Assembly: GCA_947462875.1 (NCBI GenBank)
Contig: CANHQJ010000004.1
Span: 175,995 to 239,994 of the forward strand
Length of the DNA: 64,000 bases
Direction of reading: 5' to 3'
Source of the DNA: Verrucomicrobiia bacterium
GTDB taxonomy: Bacteria > Verrucomicrobiota > Verrucomicrobiia > Verrucomicrobiales > Akkermansiaceae
In this document: positions 44,023-52,263 of the stretch, one piece after another
How positions within the stretch are numbered: position 1 is the stretch's first letter
Layout: each line of letters starts with the position of its first letter
Notes under the pieces: generated by a model
The model's input: only the letters and a program-made list of their open reading frames with translations
Told to the model about the DNA's origin: nothing
Databases searched by the model: none
Program-made: the position numbers and the translations under genes

Positions 44023-45222
44023 ATGTTTTTCACCCGAGTCATCGCCCCCTTGTCCATCCTCGCCCTTGGCGGCGGGGCATGGTATTATTTGGGCCGGCCC
44101 GTCGAAAAACCGAAGCCGGTTTCCCTGCCCGAGCAGCTGATCAAGACGGAGGTCCTGGAGTTGACGCCGCGCGACTACCAGGTGCAGATCGAGAGCCAGG
44201 GCACCGTGCGCGCACACTATGTGACGACGATCACACCGCTGGTGCCGGGCACCATCACGGTGCTGCATCCTTGTTTTGAGGACGGGGCGTTTTTTGAAAA
44301 AGACCAAGTGCTCGCGGAGTTGGATCCGGCGGACTTTCAAGCGGCTCTGGCCTCGGCGGAAGCCCGACTCGCCCGAGCGGAAGCGGCCCTGCAACAGGAA
44401 AAGGCCCGTGCGAAACAGGCGCGCTTGAATTGGGAGGACATCGGCTACGACGACGAGCCGTCGGATCTCGTCTTGCGCATCCCTCAGTTGAAAGAAGCGG
44501 AGGCTTCGGTAAAGTCCGCCGCCGCCGATCTGGATCAAGCCCGCCGCAACCTCGAGCGCACGAAAATCAAGGCGCCCTTTGCCGGTCGCGTGAAAGTCCG
44601 CAATGTCGGTCTCGGCCAAGCCGTGGGTGCCAGCTCTCCGCTCGGCGAGGTGTTTGCCTCGGACTATGCGGAAATCCGTCTGCCCATCTCACCCTCGCAA
44701 TTGAATTTCGTCAAGCTGCCCGCGGAAGAAGCGGACGTTCCGGTGCCGGTGCGTCTCACCGATGCCAGTGGCGTCGCCAACGACCACTCGTGGCTCGCCC
44801 ACATCGTCCGCACGGAAGGCACGCTGGATGAAGCCACGCGCGAGCTTTTTGCCATCGCCCGCATCGACGACCCTTTCGGTCGGGAGAAAAAATCGCCGCC
44901 ACTCCGCATCGGCCAGCCGCTGCGCGCGCAGATCGAAGGCATCAATCTTCCCAATGTCTATGTCCTGCCACGCAAGGCTCTGCGCGGTGTCAATCGCGTT
45001 TATATGGTCGAGCAGACGCCGCCTGTGCTGATGCGCCGCACCATCGTTCCCACCTGGTCCACCGCCACGGAAATCATTGTGCAGCAGGGCTTTGTTCCGG
45101 GGGAGAAGCTTTCCACTTCGTCCCTCACTTACGCGGTGGAAGGTGCCAAGGTGGAAGTCATCGCCACGCCAGTGGATGCCGTGTTGGAAGGAAAAACACC
45201 GGCTTCCGCGCCGAAATCCTGA
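44023..45222 (+). CDS. RND-type efflux periplasmic adaptor (HlyD/MFP family)
   Basis: A 399-residue membrane-fusion protein anchored by an N-terminal helix (about 5-22). A beta-barrel/lipoyl half (VQIESQGTVRAHYVTTITPLVPG) leads to a long coiled-coil hairpin (about 105-180), the second lipoyl half (RTKIKAPFAGRVKVRNVGLGQAV) and a barrel domain. Such adaptors bridge an inner-membrane RND pump and an outer-membrane channel. Neither partner lies in the window: the next gene is an unrelated LysM protein, so this adaptor is an orphan or works with a pump elsewhere. Confidence 0.9.
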   Translation: MFFTRVIAPLSILALGGGAWYYLGRPVEKPKPVSLPEQLIKTEVLELTPRDYQVQIESQGTVRAHYVTTITPLVPGTITVLHPCFEDGAFFEKDQVLAELDPADFQAALASAEARLARAEAALQQEKARAKQARLNWEDIGYDDEPSDLVLRIPQLKEAEASVKSAAADLDQARRNLERTKIKAPFAGRVKVRNVGLGQAVGASSPLGEVFASDYAEIRLPISPSQLNFVKLPAEEADVPVPVRLTDASGVANDHSWLAHIVRTEGTLDEATRELFAIARIDDPFGREKKSPPLRIGQPLRAQIEGINLPNVYVLPRKALRGVNRVYMVEQTPPVLMRRTIVPTWSTATEIIVQQGFVPGEKLSTSSLTYAVEGAKVEVIATPVDAVLEGKTPASAPKS

Positions 45223-45283
45223 ATACCTTTGGGCGGGCCGTTACAGGCAAAAGCAAAAATATCAAGAAAAGTTAATTTTTTTC

Positions 45284-45311
45284 TTGCCTCAGTCTAAAAT
45301 TTTGATACGCT
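45284..45311 (+). promoter_or_regulatory. leaderless-type promoter of the LysM gene
   Basis: TTGCCT, a 16-nt spacer and TACGCT, 7 nt before the GTG start at 45319. Confidence 0.5.
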
Positions 45312-45318
45312 GCCTGAT

Positions 45319-46188
45319 GTGAAGACCAACACCCTATTCTTCGGCCTCATCATGCTGTCCGCCGTATCCTTTGCAGGAGCTACCACGCACGTAGTCAAAT
45401 CGGGTGACAACATGTATCGTATCGCACTGAATTACGGCGTTTCGCTGAAGCAGTTGCAGAGCGCGAACCCCGGCTTCAGCGCGCAATCGCTGCGCATCGG
45501 TCAGAAATTGGCGATACCCACAGGTGGTGCCGCTGCTGTTGCGCGCGAATCCACAGACGCGCCCGTTGACAAATCCTCTTCCGCACCCGCACCGCGCGCC
45601 GCCGCCTCAGGCACGTATGAAGTGAAGGCGGGTGACAGCCTCAGCAAGATCGCACGTCAGCAAGGCACGACAGTGGCCGCACTCCAGGCCGCGAATCCGA
45701 ATCTCAATCCGAACCGCATGGCGATCGGTCAGAAAATCCATTTGTCAGGCTCGGCTCCGGCATCGAGCGGTTCGTCGTCTTCCATTGCGAAGTCGACCAC
45801 CCCGTCTCCGGCTCCCGCTCCCGTCAAGCCCACGGATACTGTCGAACAGCCCGCACCCGCAGTGGTGAAACAGGAGCCCGCTCCCGCCCCACAAACCGTG
45901 GCCGCTGCGGAAACACAGGCTCCCGCCAAGGAATCCACGCCCGCACCCGCACCGGTCATGGAGGAAACCAAATCACAAACGGTAAACAACCCCGCACCGG
46001 AGCCCGCTCCCCAACCTGCGGCAAGTGCCTACCGTCTCATCAAAACCACCCGCGAGCTCACACTGGCGGAGGTGGCGAAGGAGAACAATACCACTACGGA
46101 AAAAATCAATGCGTTGAACGGCTGGAGCTTCAGCCCGCAGACCCTTCTCGCCGTGGACTCCGAACTCTACATTCCCGCCCAGCCATAA
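45319..46188 (+). CDS. exported LysM-domain protein
   Basis: A 289-residue envelope protein starting at GTG 45319; the overlapping ATG one codon position earlier is followed at once by a stop. Signal peptide (MKTNTLFFGLIMLSAVSFAGA), then two clear LysM domains (THVVKSGDNMYRIALNYGVS; TYEVKAGDSLSKIARQQGTT) binding peptidoglycan. A Pro/Ala-rich spacer follows, and a third, diverged LysM-like unit at the C-terminus (LTLAEVAKENNTTTEKINALNG). No catalytic domain, so a structural or targeting role at the cell wall is likely. Confidence 0.9.
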   Translation: MKTNTLFFGLIMLSAVSFAGATTHVVKSGDNMYRIALNYGVSLKQLQSANPGFSAQSLRIGQKLAIPTGGAAAVARESTDAPVDKSSSAPAPRAAASGTYEVKAGDSLSKIARQQGTTVAALQAANPNLNPNRMAIGQKIHLSGSAPASSGSSSSIAKSTTPSPAPAPVKPTDTVEQPAPAVVKQEPAPAPQTVAAAETQAPAKESTPAPAPVMEETKSQTVNNPAPEPAPQPAASAYRLIKTTRELTLAEVAKENNTTTEKINALNGWSFSPQTLLAVDSELYIPAQP

Positions 46189-46218
46189 GTAGAGCCTTCT
46201 GTAACCACGGCACCCTTG

Positions 46219-46257
46219 CCCGCCTGGAGTCATCCCCTCCAGGCGGGATTTTTTTTT
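46219..46257 (+). terminator. Rho-independent terminator after the LysM gene
   Basis: Perfect 11-bp stem (CCCGCCTGGAG at 46219-46229 with CTCCAGGCGGG at 46237-46247) and a run of nine T. Confidence 0.95.
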
Positions 46258-46371
46258 CAAACGGTTCCACCACTGTCCCATCGCGATTTTCTTTGACATG
46301 AGGGAAACTAGGGGTTGCGCGTCGCCGTGCTTTCCCGTATGGCAAGGCCGTTTCCTTCAACCATTATCATC

Positions 46372-47790
46372 ATGAGCAAAAGCGACTTCGGACTTATCGG
46401 ACTGGCCGTCATGGGCCAAAATCTCGTTCTCAATGTTGAATCGCGCGGCTTCCAGGTCAGCGTTTACAACCGCACCACCGCCACCACCGATGAATTCATC
46501 GCGGCTCACCCCGGGAAAAAACTCGTCGGCGCGAAGACGCTCGAAGAGTTCGTGCAGTCCCTCGCGACCCCGCGCAAAATCCAGATCATGGTCAAAGCCG
46601 GCGGACCCGTGGACGCGGTGATCGAGCAACTCATCCCGCTGCTGGACCAAGGCGATATCATCATCGATGGCGGTAACTCGCTCTATACCGATACCGAGCG
46701 CCGCGACGCCTACCTCTCGGCAAAAGGCCTGCGTTTCATCGGTGCCGGCGTTTCCGGCGGTGAAGAAGGTGCCCGCAAAGGCCCCTCCATCATGCCCGGC
46801 GGCCCGCTTTCCACCTGGGATGTGATGAAGCCGATCTTCGAATCCATTTCCGCCAAAGTCGATGGCGAGCCCTGCGTCACCCACATCGGTCCCGGCGGGG
46901 CAGGCCACTACGTGAAAATGATCCACAACGGCATCGAGTACGGCGACATGCAGCTCATCTGCGAGGCCTACAACATCTTCAAGGCCGCCGGTTTCACCGC
47001 CGCCGAGCTCGGCCAGGTCTTCACCGATTGGAACAATGGCGACCTCGAAAGCTACCTCATCCAGATCACGGCGGAAATTTTCAAACAAAACGACCCCGAG
47101 ACCGGCAAGGCCCTCGTCGATGTCATCCTCGACACCGCCGGCCAAAAAGGCACCGGCAAGTGGACCATCATGAACGCCGTGGAAAACGCCGTGGTGATCT
47201 CCACCATCAACGCCGCCGTGGAAGCGCGCATCCTTTCCTCGATGAAAGAAAAACGCGTGGCCGCCAGCAAGGAGCTGCAAGGCCCCGTGGCGAACATCAC
47301 CGGCGATAAAGCCGAGCTGGTGAAAAAAGTGCACGATGCCCTCTTCGCCTCGAAAATCATTTCCTACGCCCAGGGCCTCGACCTCATCAAATCGATGGGT
47401 GCAGAGAAACAGTGGAACCTCGACCTCGGAAAAATCGCCGCCATCTGGCGCGGTGGTTGCATCATCCGCGCGCGCTTCCTCAACGACATCACGGATGCCT
47501 ATCGCAGCAATCCCGAACTGAGCAACCTCATGCTCGCGCCGTTCTTCAAGAACCTGCTCAACGAGTTCCAACAGAACTGGCGCGAGATCGTGGCCCTCGC
47601 CACCATCAACGGCATCCCCGTGCCGGCCTTCAGCGCGTCGCTCGGCTACTACGACAGCTACCGCAGCGCCGTCCTCCCCGCGAACCTGCTGCAAGCCCAG
47701 CGCGACTTCTTCGGCGCCCACACCTACGAGCGTACCGACAAGCCGCGCGGCGAGTTCTTCCACACCAACTGGCCCGATGTGATCGGTTGA
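46372..47790 (+). CDS. gnd: 6-phosphogluconate dehydrogenase, decarboxylating
   Basis: Oxidative pentose-phosphate enzyme converting 6-phosphogluconate to ribulose-5-phosphate and CO2 with NADP. The start is ATG 46372 (MSKSDFGLIGLAVMGQNL), giving 472 residues, the family length. The Rossmann loop GLAVMGQN, the IIDGGNSLYTDTERR substrate motif, GVSGGEEGARKGPSIMPGG and the Lys/His of GPGGAGHYVKMIHNGIEY are intact. A TTGACA at 46293 may be its -35 box, but no good -10 box was found. A terminator separates it from fba. Confidence 0.97.
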   Translation: MSKSDFGLIGLAVMGQNLVLNVESRGFQVSVYNRTTATTDEFIAAHPGKKLVGAKTLEEFVQSLATPRKIQIMVKAGGPVDAVIEQLIPLLDQGDIIIDGGNSLYTDTERRDAYLSAKGLRFIGAGVSGGEEGARKGPSIMPGGPLSTWDVMKPIFESISAKVDGEPCVTHIGPGGAGHYVKMIHNGIEYGDMQLICEAYNIFKAAGFTAAELGQVFTDWNNGDLESYLIQITAEIFKQNDPETGKALVDVILDTAGQKGTGKWTIMNAVENAVVISTINAAVEARILSSMKEKRVAASKELQGPVANITGDKAELVKKVHDALFASKIISYAQGLDLIKSMGAEKQWNLDLGKIAAIWRGGCIIRARFLNDITDAYRSNPELSNLMLAPFFKNLLNEFQQNWREIVALATINGIPVPAFSASLGYYDSYRSAVLPANLLQAQRDFFGAHTYERTDKPRGEFFHTNWPDVIG

Positions 47791-47821
47791 TTGTGCTTTC
47801 CCGGCATGAGGAATTTTCATT

Positions 47822-47859
47822 TCCCGAAGAAGGTTGGAAGACCTTCTTCGGGATTTTTT
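47822..47859 (+). terminator. Rho-independent terminator after gnd
   Basis: Perfect 13-bp stem (TCCCGAAGAAGGT at 47822-47834 with ACCTTCTTCGGGA at 47841-47853) and six T. Confidence 0.95.
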
Positions 47860-47874
47860 GTGATGCGAATCTGC

Positions 47875-47903
47875 TTGTCATCGACTGCCCGCTCGCATAG
47901 AAC
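47875..47903 (+). promoter_or_regulatory. leaderless-type promoter of fba
   Basis: TTGTCA, a 17-nt spacer and TAGAAC, 8 nt before ATG 47912. It starts only 15 bp after the gnd terminator. Confidence 0.6.
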
Positions 47904-47911
47904 GTGTTGCC

Positions 47912-48943
47912 ATGCCAATCGCCACTCCTGCTCAATACCGTGCCATGCTCGATGCCGCTCAAAAGGGCGGTTACGCCTATCCCGCGATCAATGTCACCAG
48001 CATCACCACCATCAACGGTGCCCTGCGTGCCTTTGCGGAATCGAAGTCGGATGGCATCATCCAGGTTTCCACGGGCGGCGGCAAGTTCGCTTCCGGCACC
48101 AGCGTGGGCAATGAGGCCTTCGGTGCCATCGTGCTGGCCGAGGCCGCGCATCGTCTCGCGGAAAAATACGATGTTCTGATCGCGCTCCACACCGATCACT
48201 GCCATCCCTCGGCCGTGGACACGTTCCTCAAGCCGCTGCTGCAAGCCTCGCGCGAGCGCATCGCCGAGGGCAAGGGGCCATTGTTCCAGAGCCACATGTT
48301 CGATGGTTCGGTCGTCTCGTTGGAGGAAAACCTCGCCATTTCCAAGGTGCTGCTGAAGGAGTGCGCGGAGCTGGACATCATCCTGGAAGTCGAAGCCGGC
48401 TGCGTCGGTGGAGAAGAAGATGGCCACGACACCTCGGGCCTGCCTGCGGAAAAACTCTACACCACTCCCGAGGACATGGTGGATGTCTATGAGGCGCTCA
48501 GCCCCATCGGCCGGTTCCTTTTCGCAGCCACCTTCGGCAACGTGCACGGCTCCTACAAGCCCGGCGCGGTCAAACTCAAGCCCACCATCCTGCGCGATGG
48601 CCAAAAAGCAGTGACCGACAAACACGGACCCGCTGCCGAAATGGACCTTGTGTTCCACGGCGGCTCCGGCTCGGATCTGGAAGACATTCGCGAGACTCTC
48701 GGCTACGGCGTGGTGAAAATGAACATCGATACCGATACCCAATACGCCTTCACCCGCCCCATCGTCACCCACATTTGCCAGAACATCGAGGGTGTGCTCA
48801 AGATCGATGGCGAGGTCGGTGACAAGAAGCTCTATGATCCGCGCTCCTATCTGAAAAAAGCGGAGATCGGTCTCGCCAACCGCCTCAAGGTGGCCTGCGA
48901 TGACCTGCTCTCCACGGGCAAAACGATTTACGGCACCGTCTAA
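47912..48943 (+). CDS. fba: fructose-bisphosphate aldolase, class II
   Basis: Zinc-dependent aldolase splitting fructose-1,6-bisphosphate (343 residues). Metal and active-site motifs: IALHTDHCHPS (Asp and zinc His), EVEAGCVGGEEDGHD, ATFGNVHGSYKPG (zinc His) and FHGGSGS. The length and the VGGEEDG insertion fit the class IIA, E. coli FbaA-like subgroup. It has its own promoter and terminator, so it is monocistronic. Confidence 0.96.
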   Translation: MPIATPAQYRAMLDAAQKGGYAYPAINVTSITTINGALRAFAESKSDGIIQVSTGGGKFASGTSVGNEAFGAIVLAEAAHRLAEKYDVLIALHTDHCHPSAVDTFLKPLLQASRERIAEGKGPLFQSHMFDGSVVSLEENLAISKVLLKECAELDIILEVEAGCVGGEEDGHDTSGLPAEKLYTTPEDMVDVYEALSPIGRFLFAATFGNVHGSYKPGAVKLKPTILRDGQKAVTDKHGPAAEMDLVFHGGSGSDLEDIRETLGYGVVKMNIDTDTQYAFTRPIVTHICQNIEGVLKIDGEVGDKKLYDPRSYLKKAEIGLANRLKVACDDLLSTGKTIYGTV

Positions 48944-48954
48944 CACATTTTATC

Positions 48955-48982
48955 AAAAGGCGGGCTTCGGTCCGCCTTTTTT
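48955..48982 (+). terminator. Rho-independent terminator after fba
   Basis: 9-bp stem (AAAAGGCGG at 48955-48963 with CCGCCTTTT at 48972-48980) around an 8-nt loop containing CTTCGG, with a six-T tail. Confidence 0.9.
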
Positions 48983-48991
48983 GTCTCTCCT

Positions 48992-49738
48992 ATGAGCACC
49001 AAAAAAGAGCAGGAAAACCCTCTGCACAACATCCTGATCAACGTCCTGATTCCCGTGTTCGCGCTCAGTTTCATGAGCAAGGACGGTGACAAGATCTGGC
49101 ACATCGGTGCCGCCAAGGCCATGTGTGTCGCGCTGATCCCGCCACTGGCCTACGGCATCTGGTTTTTTGTCAAAACGAAGAAGACGAACTTTTTTTCGTT
49201 GCTGGGCTTGATCTCCGTGGCGCTCACAGGTGGTCTGACTATCTATCTATGGAATGAGGATGGCACCGTGAAGCCGAATGCCGGGTTGCTTTTCGGCATC
49301 AAGGAAGCGTGCATTCCGTTTGTGTTGGGTTTTGCCGTGCTGTTTTCGCATCGCACGAGCTCGCCGCTGCTGAACGCCTTTCTCTACAATGATTCGATTT
49401 TCAACATCCCGCTGATCGAGCAGACGGTGGCGGAGAAGTCCGCGCAGGTGGCGTATGACAAGCTCTTGTGGCGCAGCACGCTGTTGTTCGCTTGCTCCTT
49501 TGCGATCAGCACGGTGCTGAATCTGTTTCTGGCGCTGCATTTCCTCGGCGGTCTCGATCACACCGCCGCCGATGCGCGGGAGATCTACAACGGACAGGTG
49601 GCGAAGATCACCGGCTGGGGATTTTTGGTCATCGGCCTGCCGCTGTTGATTTTCCTCGGGTTCACTTTGTGGCGTCTGCTCCATGGCCTGCGCACCATCA
49701 CCGGGCTGGATCAGGAAAAACTGATGCTGCCACGCTAA
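48992..49738 (+). CDS. VC0807-like integral membrane protein
   Basis: A 248-residue inner-membrane protein with about six hydrophobic helices. The pattern ILINVLIPVFALSFMSKDGD, then a helix pair (MCVALIPPLAYGIWFFVKTKKTNFFSLLGLISVALTGGL in outline) and GIKEACIPFVLGFAVLFS matches the VC0807-family multipass proteins, whose function is unknown. No enzymatic motif seen. It lies just after the fba terminator with a sulfatase gene 6 nt downstream, so the two are probably co-transcribed. Confidence 0.7.
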   Translation: MSTKKEQENPLHNILINVLIPVFALSFMSKDGDKIWHIGAAKAMCVALIPPLAYGIWFFVKTKKTNFFSLLGLISVALTGGLTIYLWNEDGTVKPNAGLLFGIKEACIPFVLGFAVLFSHRTSSPLLNAFLYNDSIFNIPLIEQTVAEKSAQVAYDKLLWRSTLLFACSFAISTVLNLFLALHFLGGLDHTAADAREIYNGQVAKITGWGFLVIGLPLLIFLGFTLWRLLHGLRTITGLDQEKLMLPR

Positions 49739-49744
49739 GGGATC

Positions 49745-51148
49745 ATGGTTATGAAAGCATGGATTGGATTGCTGTTTTTGTTAGTAGGAATGGCGCCAGC
49801 TCGCGAGGCGACGGACAGGCCGAATGTGATTCTGATCTATCTGGATGACAGCGGCTACGGCGACTATTCCTATCACGGCAATCCGGTGATCGAGACACCC
49901 TGCATCGATCGCATGGCCGCAGGTGGGGTGGATTTCACGCAGTTTTACGTGACCTCGCCCGCGTGCAGCGCCTCGCGTTATTCCTTGCTCACCGGGCGCT
50001 ATCCCGCTCGTTCGGGATTCGGCACCTGGGTCATCGGGCCGGATAGCAAACCCCATTTGCGCACGGAGGAAGTAACCATCGCCGAGGCCTTGAAACAAGC
50101 GGGCTATGGCACGGGAATGTTCGGGAAATGGCACCTCGGTCATCCGAATGCCAAAAACCAGATGTCGGCCGATACGCTGCCGCTGGCGCATGGATTCGAT
50201 GAGTGGCTGGGCACGAATGTCTCACACGATTATGCCGATGCGCAACTGCTGCAATCCGACCCCGCCGGTAAGGAACCGATCGTCGGGTATCGGATGATAG
50301 CCAAGAATCTGCCCTCGGATGCCGCGGCATCGACGTCTCTCACGAAACGCTACACCGATGCCGCCGTGGACTTCATCGGTCGTCACAAGGAGAAGCCGTT
50401 TTTCACCTACATCGCCTACAATCAACCGCATCTCGGGCTGTATGTGGACGAGGCCTACCGCGGCAAATCGCGCCGCGGCTTGCTGGGCGATGTGATGGCT
50501 GAGGTGGATGACTCCATCGCGCGCATTCTCAAGACCATCGAGGCGGCTGGATTGCGTGACAATACCTTGGTGATTTTTTCCTCCGATAATGGTCCGTGGA
50601 TCCGATTCCAGAATACCGCAAAGGATCCGAAATACGGCGAAGCGCGCATGCACATCGGCTACGCGCAGCCGTTTCGCGATGGCAAGGGCTCGAACTGGGA
50701 AGGCGGCCACCGCGTGCCGGGGATTTTTTACTGGCCCGGCGTGATCAAGCCGAAGCGCCAACTGGAACCGGCCAGCACGCTCGATGTCTTGCCTACGGTC
50801 CTGGCCTTGTGCGGTGGCAAGAGCGATCGTCAAGCCGATGGTCGCGACATCCGTGCGCTGTTGGCCCCGGATCGTTTTTCGCAGCCGGTGAAATCCTTTT
50901 CCCTGCTCTATTCCGGTGCTGCCAATGAAGCCAATGCCTACCGTGAGGGGCCGTGGAAAATCCACACCGCGCTGATCAGCCAGACAGGCGACAGCTACGG
51001 CTTCCGCGCGACTCCGGAGCAACCATTGCTGTTTCAGGTAGAGCAGGATCTCGGCGAACGCTATGACCGCGCTGCCGAGCAACAGGAGCAAGTCAAAGGT
51101 ATGCTGGAACGCATGAAGACCCTGGAGCAATCCATGCGCGTTCCCTAA
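49745..51148 (+). CDS. exported Cys-type sulfatase
   Basis: A 467-residue arylsulfatase-family enzyme hydrolysing a sulfate ester, probably in the periplasm or outside the cell. Signal peptide with two possible starts (ATG 49745 or 49751). Metal-binding N-terminus NVILIYLDDSGYGD, and the activation motif C-S-A-S-R in YVTSPACSASRYSLLTGRYP, whose Cys must be converted to formylglycine. GKWHLGH and SSDNGPW supply further active-site residues. Verrucomicrobia often carry many sulfatases for sulfated polysaccharides; the substrate here is not predictable, and no glycoside hydrolase is nearby. Confidence 0.92.
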   Translation: MVMKAWIGLLFLLVGMAPAREATDRPNVILIYLDDSGYGDYSYHGNPVIETPCIDRMAAGGVDFTQFYVTSPACSASRYSLLTGRYPARSGFGTWVIGPDSKPHLRTEEVTIAEALKQAGYGTGMFGKWHLGHPNAKNQMSADTLPLAHGFDEWLGTNVSHDYADAQLLQSDPAGKEPIVGYRMIAKNLPSDAAASTSLTKRYTDAAVDFIGRHKEKPFFTYIAYNQPHLGLYVDEAYRGKSRRGLLGDVMAEVDDSIARILKTIEAAGLRDNTLVIFSSDNGPWIRFQNTAKDPKYGEARMHIGYAQPFRDGKGSNWEGGHRVPGIFYWPGVIKPKRQLEPASTLDVLPTVLALCGGKSDRQADGRDIRALLAPDRFSQPVKSFSLLYSGAANEANAYREGPWKIHTALISQTGDSYGFRATPEQPLLFQVEQDLGERYDRAAEQQEQVKGMLERMKTLEQSMRVP

Positions 51149-51184
51149 CAAAAAAACGGAGTCCGCTGGCAATGCGAACTCCGT
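51149..51184 (-). terminator. Rho-independent terminator of the pterin dehydratase gene (minus strand)
   Basis: Read on the minus strand: an 11-bp stem with one mismatch (ACGGAGTTCGC/GCGGACTCCGT), a 7-nt loop, then a run of seven T. It may also end the convergent sulfatase transcript less efficiently. Confidence 0.8.
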
Positions 51185-51206
51185 CGGGGAAAGGGTCTCG
51201 ATCGAA

Positions 51207-51491
51207 TCAGTCGATCAGGTTATCGATGCGCTGGGCCAGTTCGATATCGGCATCGGTCACGCCGCCGGCATCGTGGGTGGTCAGTTTCAGCAGCACGCGA
51301 GTGTGGCGGATGTTGATCTCGGGGTGATGCTGGGCTTCCTCCACGATTTCCGCCACGCCATTCACAAAATCGATCGCGTCATTGAACTCCTCGAACTCCA
51401 CCACGCGGATGATGGCTTTCTTTTCGTATTCCCACTCGGGGCATTTTTTCAGTGCGGAGTGCAGTTCGTCTTCTTCTAACAGGTCTGACAT
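51207..51491 (-). CDS. pterin-4a-carbinolamine dehydratase
   Basis: A 94-residue PCD/DCoH-fold enzyme that dehydrates 4a-hydroxy-tetrahydrobiopterin or a related pterin. The family motif AQHHPEINIRHTRVLLKL, with the catalytic His pair, and a C-terminal VTDADIELAQRID are intact. No phenylalanine hydroxylase gene is visible, so its partner enzyme is unknown; such proteins also occur in molybdopterin or folate salvage contexts. Confidence 0.92.
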   Translation of the reverse strand: MSDLLEEDELHSALKKCPEWEYEKKAIIRVVEFEEFNDAIDFVNGVAEIVEEAQHHPEINIRHTRVLLKLTTHDAGGVTDADIELAQRIDNLID

Positions 51492-51591
51492 GGTGGATGG
51501 TGATTGGCTTCGCGCGAGATTGCGTAGGATGCGTGACAGATTGCAAGCGGGAATCGCAAATTTTCGTCGATTTTTTTCGCAGCTTTTTCTC

Positions 51592-51725
51592 TTGCCTCAG
51601 GTCCCCATCGTATTGCCATAGAGATCAATGTGCAGGCGCGGGGTGTAGCGGAAGCCGTATTGCTTGCACCAATCGGCGACTTGGGCGGCGGCGGTGTGCA
51701 GGGTGGTGGCATCGGTGCCTCGGAC
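51592..51725 (-). pseudogene. orphan 3' fragment of a second queE allele
   Basis: This 134-bp block is about 87 % identical to the last 133 bp of intact queE at 52259-52391 and on the same strand. It still reads in frame to the same TGA (..TLHTAAAQVADWCKQYG..LYGNTMGT in outline). Most differences are silent third-position changes, with a few conservative ones (Glu to Asp). It therefore looks like the surviving tail of a diverged but once functional queE rather than a recent copy. It has no start. Confidence 0.75.
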
Positions 51726-51752
51726 CTTTGATGATTTTTCAGTAGGTTCAAA

Positions 51753-52223
51753 TCATTTGTCTTTTTTGATTTCTGTATCTTGATGATTCGCCGTGGGTGA
51801 AAATGGATTGGAGTAGTGAGCGCGCAAGATATCCTCTTTGGAATTTTCAAATTCGAGTACCAAAGTAATCTGTTTTTCTCTCAAAAGTGGATACAAATTT
51901 TCGATGATTCGGGAATCTCCTATCGGATCATAATTGGGAAATTTCGGGTTCGAGCAAACAATTGTGAGTTTGGTGATTTTCTCATTTCTTAGTTTTTCAT
52001 AAACAGCTTCCAAGCTCGTGCTAACTCCATCAAAGAAAAATTCGGTAGTAAACCATGCAACTCCGATTTTTGCTCTATGGCCTTGCACCCAGGTCAGTCG
52101 GCGCTCTTGGTGGTTCTTTACTTCCGTTGTTTTTTGCGTGACTGCAGGCGTTTCTTTAGCCTGACCATTAGCAGTTGCGCAGACACAGACAAGAATGCTC
52201 AATATTTTTAAAACAGATTTCAT
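51753..52223 (-). CDS. exported hypothetical protein, AT-rich, between two queE tails
   Basis: A 156-residue protein with signal peptide (MKSVLKILSILVCVCATANG). The mature part is mixed alpha/beta: TWVQGHRAKIGVAWFTTEFFFDG, a helix SLEAVYEKLRNEKI, strand KLTIVCSNPKF, then a helix and strand (ENLYPLLREKQITLVLEFE). The alternation could be a small Rossmann-like or von Willebrand-like fold, but no family is recognised. Base composition is clearly AT-richer than the surrounding genes and Lys/Asn codons are frequent, suggesting recent acquisition. It is flanked by direct repeats of the queE 3' end. Confidence 0.65.
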   Translation of the reverse strand: MKSVLKILSILVCVCATANGQAKETPAVTQKTTEVKNHQERRLTWVQGHRAKIGVAWFTTEFFFDGVSTSLEAVYEKLRNEKITKLTIVCSNPKFPNYDPIGDSRIIENLYPLLREKQITLVLEFENSKEDILRAHYSNPFSPTANHQDTEIKKDK

Positions 52224-52263
52224 AACCTTGTTTTAGCGTCTGCTTGTAAAATGTCAATTTGCC

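Noticed and set aside
46357..47820. A 487-codon open frame antisense to gnd
   Set aside because: Mirror frame of a highly expressed gene; no family pattern, while gnd has all catalytic motifs.
49745..51148. Activation of the sulfatase by the FGE-like domain of the kinase at 29182
   Set aside because: The kinase's FGE-like domain lacks an obvious catalytic Cys pair and the genes are 18 kb apart; a dedicated formylglycine-generating enzyme is more likely elsewhere.
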